From positions 11,454-75,453 of the forward strand of contig CAZFDT010000018.1 of the NCBI GenBank assembly GCA_964518335.1: a stretch of 64,000 nt of DNA, read 5' to 3'. The position numbers and the translations under genes were made by a program. The notes under the pieces are model-generated. The model saw nothing but the letters and a program-made list of their open reading frames with translations, was not told the origin of the DNA and did no database searches. Positions 10,885-16,749 of this stretch are shown here, piece by piece. The DNA is from CAZFDT01 sp964518335. Its GTDB lineage: Bacteria > Planctomycetota > Phycisphaerae > Phycisphaerales > Phycisphaeraceae. How positions within the stretch are numbered: position 1 is the stretch's first letter; each line of letters opens with the position of its first letter.

Positions 10885-11937
10885 CTACTTCCATACGAAC
10901 GGCGGGTAGGCGTCCAAGTCCCCACGCAAATGCCGCGCGAGTAGTCGTGCCTGCAGATGCACGATCAGGCCGATGCTCACCTTTTCGTTCAGGTATGGAT
11001 GCACCAGTTCCTCCTGCTTGCGTTTCTGATACGCGGCGAGGACGGTTTTGCGGGTGTCGTCGTCCATCACGACGCCGCCGGCCTCGCTGATGGTGAAGCC
11101 CGCGGCGCGGATCTGGCCGCGGTTGATCAGTGACAGAGCCAGACGATCGCAGAGGAACGCCCGCATCTCCTCCATAAGATCCAGCGCCAGCGACGGCCGC
11201 CCCGGCCGATCACGATGCAGAAACCCTACCTGGCTGTCAAGCCCCGCGGCCTCGGCGGCGCTGCGGGCGTCATGCACCAGCATCGTGTAGAGGAACGACA
11301 GCAGCGCGTTGACCGCATCGCGCGGCGGGCGGCGGTTGCGGCCGTCAAACCGCCACTCCTCCGGCGACCGCGTGACAAGTTTGCCGAACACGCCGAAGTA
11401 GGTGTTGGCCGCCTCGCCTTCGATGCCGCGCAGGCGGTCGAGGTTGGTCTCGTTCTGGGCCTGCGCGACACTGGTCCCCAGCGACACGCCGGCCTGCTCC
11501 AGTTCGCCGCGCCCCGCCGCGTCAGGATAGTCGCGCACCGCCCGCAGCAGCACCGTGCGGCTGTTGAGCAGCTTTGCCACGACGATCGGCTGCACGATGG
11601 TCCCGCCCGCGAACGGCTTGCCGTCCACCGGCGCCTCGCACTCAGCTTGGCGATACTGCTCCCGCCGCAGCAGCACGTTGCCCGGCGTGAAGCCGCGCAC
11701 GCTCGCCAGGAGCTTGCCGTATTCGGTGAGGAAGCTGATGGCGATGCCGAGTTCCGCACACCGGCCCATGAGCTGCGGGCTGACGCTCACCCGCCCGAAG
11801 CAGCACACCCCTCCGAGCATGTGCAGCGGCACCCGCAGCTTCGTCTCACGCTCGACCGACACCGCCACCGCTTCGCCCTCCTTGCGGAGATAGGCCCCCT
11901 GCGTCGTGACGAACAGCGTGTTGAGGTGCTGCTTCAT
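10885..11937 (-). CDS. cas1: CRISPR-associated integrase Cas1 (type I-C)
   Basis: This 350-residue protein has the Cas1 order: an N-terminal beta domain (MKQHLNTLFVTTQGAYLRKEGE) and a C-terminal alpha domain with the metal ligands. Recognisable I-C features are the LRGIEGEAANTYFGVF block, which carries the catalytic glutamate, and the later VGFLHRDRPGRPSLALDLMEE block, which supplies the histidine and acidic residue. It catalyses insertion of new spacers at the leader-proximal repeat, together with Cas2 and, in I-C, Cas4. Its ATG at 11937 lies 21 bp after the cas4 stop, so it is in the same operon. Confidence 0.97.
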   Translation of the reverse strand: MKQHLNTLFVTTQGAYLRKEGEAVAVSVERETKLRVPLHMLGGVCCFGRVSVSPQLMGRCAELGIAISFLTEYGKLLASVRGFTPGNVLLRREQYRQAECEAPVDGKPFAGGTIVQPIVVAKLLNSRTVLLRAVRDYPDAAGRGELEQAGVSLGTSVAQAQNETNLDRLRGIEGEAANTYFGVFGKLVTRSPEEWRFDGRNRRPPRDAVNALLSFLYTMLVHDARSAAEAAGLDSQVGFLHRDRPGRPSLALDLMEEMRAFLCDRLALSLINRGQIRAAGFTISEAGGVVMDDDTRKTVLAAYQKRKQEELVHPYLNEKVSIGLIVHLQARLLARHLRGDLDAYPPFVWK

Positions 11938-11958
11938 GGATGATGCTCGCCACGTGGT

Positions 11959-12681
11959 TCACGCCATCGCCAAGACTTCCGCTGTGACCTCACGCAAGTA
12001 CACCGCCGGCCCCTTCCGGGGGCGCAGGGCATCGGGCAGGCACAAGTGCAACAGCGAGCAGCGGTCGCACTTCTTCTCTCGTCGGGCGATGGGCGTGACG
12101 CCCGAGGCGATCAACTCGTGCAGCCGCGCCGCCGCCGCCTCGGTCCGCGCCCGCAGCGCCGCATCGAACGCCACCTCCAGCCGCCGCCGCGTCTGGCCGT
12201 AGAAGATCGCCCCCATCGGGATCTGCACTCGGGAACTTCCGGGGGAACTTCCGGTGGCGGGGGCGGGGGCGGGGGCGGGGGCGGGGGCGGGGGCGGGGGG
12301 CATCATTTCTTCCAGGCACACCGCCTGGGCACAGAGCTGCACCAGGTCCGCGTCATGCTTCTTCGGCCGCCCCCGCTTGTACTCGACGGGCCGCGGCACC
12401 CCCGGAAAAGGGGGCCACTCGATCACATCCGCCACGCCGAAAAGCCCCAGCCGATGCGACACCAGCTCGACGCTCCGCACCGTCCGCACCCCGTCCCGCG
12501 ACGGCGGGCTATTCCGGGGATTGGGCCGCGGATGATGAGCCTTCTTGTGCAACTGCCGCCCCTCGACCGTCAGCCGGTTCTCCGCCCACAACCGCTCCAG
12601 ATGAATCAGCGCACACTGCCGCTCGCAGAACAGCAGGTGCTGCAGCGCGCTGATCGGGAGCAGTTGGGAGTCGGGGAACAT
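11959..12681 (-). CDS. cas4: CRISPR-associated exonuclease Cas4 with an Ala-Pro repeat tract
   Basis: This protein of about 240 residues starts at MFPDSQLLPISALQHL, which matches the usual I-C Cas4 start; an in-frame ATG at 12696 would overlap cas7 by 10 bp. The first Fe-S cysteine is in FCERQCAL and the other three in KKCDRCSLLHLCLP. The RecB-type nuclease core includes GVADVIEW and PVEYKRG, which hold catalytic acid and lysine residues. Cas4 trims prespacers and helps select those with the right PAM before Cas1-Cas2 integration. The unusual point is an (Ala-Pro)7 run near residues 127-140, encoded by a GC hexanucleotide tandem repeat between two core segments. It keeps the frame, so the gene looks intact. 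Confidence 0.93.
   Translation of the reverse strand: MFPDSQLLPISALQHLLFCERQCALIHLERLWAENRLTVEGRQLHKKAHHPRPNPRNSPPSRDGVRTVRSVELVSHRLGLFGVADVIEWPPFPGVPRPVEYKRGRPKKHDADLVQLCAQAVCLEEMMPPAPAPAPAPAPAPATGSSPGSSRVQIPMGAIFYGQTRRRLEVAFDAALRARTEAAAARLHELIASGVTPIARREKKCDRCSLLHLCLPDALRPRKGPAVYLREVTAEVLAMA
12258..12300. repeat. Hexanucleotide tandem repeat inside cas4
   Basis: Seven consecutive CGGGGG units on the plus strand encode Ala-Pro pairs in cas4 on the minus strand. Units are 6 bp, so slippage would change the linker length by two residues without breaking the frame. Confidence 0.9.
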
Positions 12682-12686
12682 CGCGG

Positions 12687-13601
12687 CTACACCCATTCCT
12701 CCACGCTGATGCCGGCCGGGAGATTCGCGTTATCGATCACGAGGTCGTAATCGGTGAACTTGCGAGGCGGCTTGCCCGCCTCGGCAAGCTCCGGCTTAAG
12801 CGCGACCTTGACACGATCGAAAAGCTGGTCCGCCCGTGCATTGCCCAGCGGGCTGTCGTGCCGGAAGGCAATGCAGCGCCGCGGCACCATCTGGCCACGG
12901 GCCGCGGAACGATCAAACTCAAACATCTGCCCCAACGCCTGCTTGAACAGCTCCAGGTCCTGGGCGGAGAACCTGGTCTGGGCCGCAAGGAACGGGTTGA
13001 AAAATCCATGCACACGGTACAGGCCATAGGGCACGGTGAACTTGCGGCCCATGGTGCGGTTGTCGCCGGATTGGGCGTCGGCTTCCCGCTCGGTCGTCAC
13101 GGCGCAACGCGTCACCGCGTGTTCCTGAGAAAAGATCGGATCGATGCTGCGCCCGAGCGCGAATTGGATCGGGCCGCGCACCTGGCCGCAGTTGACTTCG
13201 GTGGTCATCACCGCCCCATAGGCACGGATGTCGTAGAAGTTCTGACACATCCACGCCGTGAGTTTACGATCTTCTTCCGCCTTGTCTTTACCCTTGGCCG
13301 TGCGCTTCTTGGGGTCGATCCCCAGCGCGACGTATGCTTTCTCATGCTGCTGATTGAGGATCGCCTTTTCCTGAACGTAGATGTCGTAGCCGGACGCACT
13401 CTGGCCGTTGTTCCTGGTCAGGGCGACATAGTTCCTTACTTTGCGCTTGATGCACACATCAGTGACCAGCCCCTGGCCGGTTTCAGGATCGACGCGCGGC
13501 AGGTTGCCGGCGTCTGGGTCGCCGTTGGGGTTGCCATCGGTGACGTCAAAGAGGTAAATAAAATCGTAGCGGGGCAGCGTTGAGTTCGTGGTTTCAGACA
13601 T
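12687..13601 (-). CDS. cas7: Cascade backbone subunit Cas7 (type I-C, Csd2)
   Basis: This 304-residue protein starts MSETTNSTLPRYDFIYLFDV and continues DGNPNGDPDAGNLPR, the signature of the I-C Cas7/Csd2 family. It then carries TDVCIKRKVRNY and the MTTEVNCGQVRGPIQF block seen in this family. Cas7 forms the helical backbone that holds the crRNA spacer and flips out every sixth base of the guide-target duplex. The length is typical. It follows cas8c by 56 bp and directly precedes cas4. Confidence 0.96.
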   Translation of the reverse strand: MSETTNSTLPRYDFIYLFDVTDGNPNGDPDAGNLPRVDPETGQGLVTDVCIKRKVRNYVALTRNNGQSASGYDIYVQEKAILNQQHEKAYVALGIDPKKRTAKGKDKAEEDRKLTAWMCQNFYDIRAYGAVMTTEVNCGQVRGPIQFALGRSIDPIFSQEHAVTRCAVTTEREADAQSGDNRTMGRKFTVPYGLYRVHGFFNPFLAAQTRFSAQDLELFKQALGQMFEFDRSAARGQMVPRRCIAFRHDSPLGNARADQLFDRVKVALKPELAEAGKPPRKFTDYDLVIDNANLPAGISVEEWV

Positions 13602-13657
13602 TGTGACAGCTCCTTGGTTGACTGGTTTGCGTTATGGCATGAATGCACGAGCGACCA

Positions 13658-15421
13658 TCAAGCGGCAACTTCAACAGGTTTGGCCTCTGCTTCATCGGTT
13701 TTACGGGCATAAAAGGCCTGAGTCTGGTGGTAGTAACCAATGGCGAAAAGCCCTTGATCGTGATGCGACAGATGGCTGGGGAAACCCTCTACACGGCTGT
13801 AAAGGTCGCCTAACAGCTTTTCGCGGGTGATGCGTAGCCCAACCTGTTCAATCTTGCCCAAGTGGTGCTGACTGAGTCGGAACAACCTGGGAAAGACGGC
13901 GGCGGGCGACGCTGAAGCGCTGCTCAGGTAACTGTCCTTTATGGTGCGATTGAGCTTGTCACCCAATGCGTCGCGCTGAATCTTCTCGTAGGTGGCAAAC
14001 AGTCGCCCCAACACGTAGGGCTTGTCGTTTCGAGTGATGTCCAATGCCATGGGGATAGGCTCCTTGAGAAAAGGGCGTTCACGGTGCAGTCGATTCAGAT
14101 GCGCTTTGAGGATTGCGGCGCGTCGAGGCCACACTTCGCCATCTGTGCGTACGCGGCGCAGAACCGCGAAGAAGAACGCTTCCGGATAAGGTCGCCCCGT
14201 CAAGATCGCACGAGCCAGCGCGCCAGCCAGAAGGGGCGGAATATCTTTGGCGTCACGCACGGTTTCGAGCAGCAACTCGCGGAGGACCGGCGGCGGAGCT
14301 TCGGCGTCCATGCCAATAACGCTCAGGTCCTGCAGGTGTTCCCGCAGGTTGGTGAGCAGATGATCGAGGGTGTCGGTGAACCAGTAGCGAACGGCGATTC
14401 GACCGGCGTTGGGAGACAAGCCCAAGACGAAAAAACGCGTCTCCGGCGGGCCAAGTGCATCAGGGGGCGCGGTACCCCGTACGATTCTCAACAGCAGACC
14501 GCGCACCTGCTTGAGTTGTTCCTCACTCTCCGCGCAACGATCGTCCAGCATCGGCCCCCATGCTCGCTCGATCGGCGCTGGCTTCTCCGTCCAGAACACG
14601 GTGCTGGCGTCCCCGATGATCACGCGGCGAGAGCGATCCGCGAGCAAATAGTTGAGTGCCGTGCAATAGCGGAAGGCGGCATCTTCAGACACGGGGGCGT
14701 TGAATGACTGCGTCTTGCCATACGATTCGTACGCATCGCTGTTGAAAGAGACGAGGAGCGCGCCGGTGGTCTGGCCGCCGACGATCCCTTTGATTTTGGG
14801 CTCGTGCAGTCGTGCGATCGGCTGGTCGGCGGTGCCAGTGACAGCACAGACGCCGGAGAGTTCCTCGGCACCGCGGTCCCCGTCACGCTGCATTCGGTGT
14901 TGCCAGTACGTCAGAACCTTGGGGCGCTGATGAACATCTCCCTGTTGGCCTCGAAGCCGAAACACACCGAAATTGGCCGGCGGCGGATTCAGGTCGGGAT
15001 GCGCTGCCGCATGCTGCGGCGACCAATTCTCCAGGAAACGACAGACCGCGGAGTAGGCCGGATCGTCAATCTCCTTCTCAGCCGCAAGATGCTCGGTGCG
15101 AAACTTCTCGTAGCGATCGGCCGCCCACTTCGGATCACGCTTTTCGGGGACCGCCCCCAACTGATAAGTTGCGTTGTCCCAGAGAAAGCAGGGGTTGATG
15201 CCTGCTCCCGTCGGCTTGGCCTGCCCGAGCACGCGCAGCTTGACTGGACGAGGCTTGCCCTTCTCATCATGATCCGTCGCCTCTATCGCGTGCAGTGAGC
15301 CATCCTCGTTGATCACCACGCGGAAGCCGATGTTCTGCACGCTAAATCCGGGCGGAGCGATGTCGTGTTCGGGATCATCCGCCAATCGCTGGTAGTAGTC
15401 GTGAAGGGCCTGCAGGATCAT
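13658..15421 (-). CDS. cas8c: Cascade large subunit Cas8c (Csd1)
   Basis: The open frame extends upstream, but the ATG at 15421 (MILQALHDYYQRLADD) matches the usual Csd1 start and overlaps the cas5c stop in an ATGA, so the product is 587 residues. Csd1 features include the N-terminal PGFSVQNIGFRVVI segment, WDNATYQLG, the CAVTGTADQPIARLHEPKIKG block and the C-terminal YLSSASASPAAVFPRLFRLS segment. In I-C Cascade this subunit reads the PAM and opens the DNA. An internal start near its C terminus often yields the small subunit Cas11 in I-C; candidate Met codons exist but I cannot select one. Confidence 0.94.
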   Translation of the reverse strand: MILQALHDYYQRLADDPEHDIAPPGFSVQNIGFRVVINEDGSLHAIEATDHDEKGKPRPVKLRVLGQAKPTGAGINPCFLWDNATYQLGAVPEKRDPKWAADRYEKFRTEHLAAEKEIDDPAYSAVCRFLENWSPQHAAAHPDLNPPPANFGVFRLRGQQGDVHQRPKVLTYWQHRMQRDGDRGAEELSGVCAVTGTADQPIARLHEPKIKGIVGGQTTGALLVSFNSDAYESYGKTQSFNAPVSEDAAFRYCTALNYLLADRSRRVIIGDASTVFWTEKPAPIERAWGPMLDDRCAESEEQLKQVRGLLLRIVRGTAPPDALGPPETRFFVLGLSPNAGRIAVRYWFTDTLDHLLTNLREHLQDLSVIGMDAEAPPPVLRELLLETVRDAKDIPPLLAGALARAILTGRPYPEAFFFAVLRRVRTDGEVWPRRAAILKAHLNRLHRERPFLKEPIPMALDITRNDKPYVLGRLFATYEKIQRDALGDKLNRTIKDSYLSSASASPAAVFPRLFRLSQHHLGKIEQVGLRITREKLLGDLYSRVEGFPSHLSHHDQGLFAIGYYHQTQAFYARKTDEAEAKPVEVAA

Positions 15422-16125
15422 GTTCGCACCTCCGCGGCCTGTTGCCGCACGTCGATGATGCCGTTCTCTAATTGGGCGCGGAAGAATCGCGCCTGCGGGT
15501 TGAGCCGTTTGCCGGTGTGGCCGTCGAGGATGGCGCCCTTCTTGTCGGGGGTGTAGTCCAGATCGAACAACATGAACCCTAAGTCGCGATTGCGATCGGC
15601 TTGAGGCAGCTCGCACGGCGGCGGAGGCTCGCCGTCCTCGATCAGGGCAAAATCAGCCACGAACTCCCTGCACCCGAGATAGGGGTGGTGGAAGCACTGC
15701 CCCTGCCGGGCACGTCGGCAGAACATCGCATAGTGCTTCTCGGGGCTGTCATCACCGGACAGGACATCGAAGTGCGCTTCGATCAGGTATCCCACATCGC
15801 GAAGGATCAGCGAGGCCCGCTGCTGCCGCTCGTCTTCGACCACCAGCCCCAATTCGCCGCGTCCCCGCTTCATCGCGCTGGCGGCGTTGCTGGCCGACGC
15901 CTTGATCCCGACTTCGTTCCGCCGCAGATTCATCCAGCGGATAGGCCGCAGCACGTGCAGGCGATCGATCGTCCAGCGAATCTCCGGCTTCCAGTAGATC
16001 GCTTCGAGGATGCCCCGCGCGGCGGAAGGGGTGATCACGTCGTAACTGACCCTCTCCGCCTTCATTTCAGGACGCGTAAAACAGGCGAACTCGCCGGTGA
16101 CGTGTAAGCGGATGCCGTAGCTCAT
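15418..16125 (-). CDS. cas5c: Cas5c, crRNA-processing Cascade subunit
   Basis: This 235-residue protein begins MSYGIRLHVTGEFACFTRPEMKAE and goes on VSYDVITPSAARGILEAIYW, the family signature. Type I-C lacks Cas6, and Cas5c itself cuts the repeat hairpin and then stays on the 5' handle. No cas6 is seen here, which fits. The ATG at 16125 follows the stop of the 73-codon gene by 42 bp, so the two are probably co-transcribed. Its stop overlaps the cas8c start by 4 bp. Confidence 0.95.
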   Translation of the reverse strand: MSYGIRLHVTGEFACFTRPEMKAERVSYDVITPSAARGILEAIYWKPEIRWTIDRLHVLRPIRWMNLRRNEVGIKASASNAASAMKRGRGELGLVVEDERQQRASLILRDVGYLIEAHFDVLSGDDSPEKHYAMFCRRARQGQCFHHPYLGCREFVADFALIEDGEPPPPCELPQADRNRDLGFMLFDLDYTPDKKGAILDGHTGKRLNPQARFFRAQLENGIIDVRQQAAEVRT

Positions 16126-16167
16126 AATCGCACGCTCCTCTCAAAGACACGAAGCTGAGGACACGAT

Positions 16168-16389
16168 TCACGCCCTACTTCTGAATCTTCTCGGAGCCAG
16201 TCCTCTCTTCCGGACACTTGTAAAAAGATGCCAAGCTCGGTTTGCGGGCACCTCCAATCCCAGAAGGCCCCGCAGACGGTGGTGTGCGTCCTCAAAGGCT
16301 GGCGTATAAGGGATTCGGTCAAGAGGAACTGGAATTTCCGCTACGACCCTTGTTGCGGCGTCCAGTTCGCGTTTGGTGATCGTGTTCAT
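16168..16389 (-). CDS. Small uncharacterised protein (73 aa) at the head of the cas5c operon
   Basis: ATG at 16389 is preceded by an AAGGGA ribosome-binding site about 8 bases upstream and gives 73 residues, starting MNTITKRELDAATRVV. It contains PVPLDRIPYTPAFEDAHHRL and ends in an Arg/Lys-rich tail. From memory, short planctomycete proteins with a PLDRIPYTP-like motif exist without known function; I could not verify this. No membrane segment is visible. It sits between cas3 and cas5c, where the standard I-C operon has nothing. Its promoter contains the sequence matched by the mini-CRISPR spacer. It could be a cas regulator, a CreT-like toxin or a chance passenger. A longer upstream extension of the frame reads through the antisense of the lone repeat and is unlikely to be real. 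Confidence 0.7.
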   Translation of the reverse strand: MNTITKRELDAATRVVAEIPVPLDRIPYTPAFEDAHHRLRGLLGLEVPANRAWHLFTSVRKRGLAPRRFRSRA

Positions 16390-16414
16390 TTGCGGATCCC
16401 TTTCAGAGGTGGTA

Positions 16415-16433
16415 CAATTGCTATAAGCATGAA
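16415..16433 (-). promoter_or_regulatory. Protospacer-like target with TTC PAM in the cas5c-operon promoter
   Basis: The minus strand reads TTC (16433-16431), then ATGCTTATAGCAATTG (16430-16415). The mini-CRISPR spacer at 16600-16615 reads ATGCTGATAGCAATTG. Fifteen of 16 bases match; the only mismatch is at position 6, the base that type I Cascade flips out. TTC is the established type I-C PAM. Matching stops after position 16, so pairing would be too short for efficient Cas3 cleavage but enough for binding, as in CreTA/CreR systems. Confidence 0.85.
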
Positions 16434-16436
16434 ATG

Positions 16437-16464
16437 AATATATCGAGGGATTCGGGATCTGCAA
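16437..16464 (-). promoter_or_regulatory. Putative promoter of the 73-codon gene and cas5c-cas2 operon
   Basis: On the minus strand TTGCAG (16464-16459), a 16-bp spacer and TATATT (16442-16437) fit a sigma-70 promoter. The start site would fall at about 16430, inside the protospacer-like target, so Cascade bound there would block initiation. Confidence 0.6.
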
Positions 16465-16470
16465 TCCCTC
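16445..16470. promoter_or_regulatory. Perfect 8-bp inverted repeat across the promoter (possible operator)
   Basis: GAGGGATT (16445-16452) and AATCCCTC (16463-16470) are perfect complements 10 bp apart. They cover the -35 box and the spacer of the promoter above, a position suited to a dimeric regulator. Confidence 0.5.
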
Positions 16471-16567
16471 TCGCGCAATTTCGACGCAGTTTGTTGCGTC
16501 AATAGCCGTCTTCAACACGAGCGTGTGGTGAACCATCGGTTCATCCACGCTGCGGCTACACCGGTAC

Positions 16568-16658
16568 GTCGCCCTCCGCGCGAGGGCGTGGATTGAAACA
16601 TGCTGATAGCAATTGCGCGAACGAATGGCTCGACGCGTCCTAACGAACGCGTCGAGCC
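16568..16658 (+). ncRNA. Mini-CRISPR / CreA-CreR-like regulatory RNA
   Basis: A single 32-bp CRISPR repeat (16568-16599) lies on the plus strand, opposite to the main array and the cas genes. It differs from the array repeat at two bases only, both in the hairpin loop (CGCGC for TGCAC), so the stem and the 3' end GGATTGAAAC are kept. A spacer follows from 16600. Bases 16600-16615 match the promoter of the cas5c operon next to a TTC PAM. After 27 nt a perfect 12-bp hairpin (16627-16658) takes the place of a second repeat. Known CreA and CreR RNAs have this plan: a degenerate repeat unit in a cas operon whose short spacer match makes Cascade a repressor. I see no good sigma-70 promoter upstream of 16568. 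The target being cas genes, a toxin, or both is inference. Confidence 0.82.
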
Positions 16659-16668
16659 TTGTATTGTC
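16627..16668 (+). terminator. Hairpin ending the mini-CRISPR transcript
   Basis: GGCTCGACGCGT (16627-16638) pairs perfectly with ACGCGTCGAGCC (16647-16658) over an 8-nt loop, followed by TTGTATTGTC on the plus strand. The T-run is imperfect, so this may be a terminator, a processing end, or both. Confidence 0.6.
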
Positions 16669-16671
16669 AAT

Positions 16672-16688
16672 GCTCTCGCGTCGAGAGC
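16672..16688. terminator. Second small hairpin near the cas3 end
   Basis: GCTCTCG and CGAGAGC pair perfectly around a 3-nt loop between the mini-CRISPR and the cas3 stop. It could weaken read-through from cas3 into the mini-CRISPR region; there is no strong T-run. Confidence 0.4.
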
Positions 16689-16749
16689 TTTCCATGTTGG
16701 GATGGGGTGTGCAAACGCTCACGTCATCACCCTTAACTGAACGGCAGGA

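Noticed and set aside
16538..16552. GGTTCATCCACGC resembling half a CRISPR repeat in the opposite orientation
   Set aside because: Only about 12 bases are similar, with a gap and no hairpin. It could be a decayed second repeat, but the evidence is too weak.
16390..16722. N-terminal extension of the 73-codon gene to 184 codons
   Set aside because: It reads through the antisense of the lone repeat, the hairpin and the promoter, and has no ribosome-binding site. The internal ATG at 16389 is much better.
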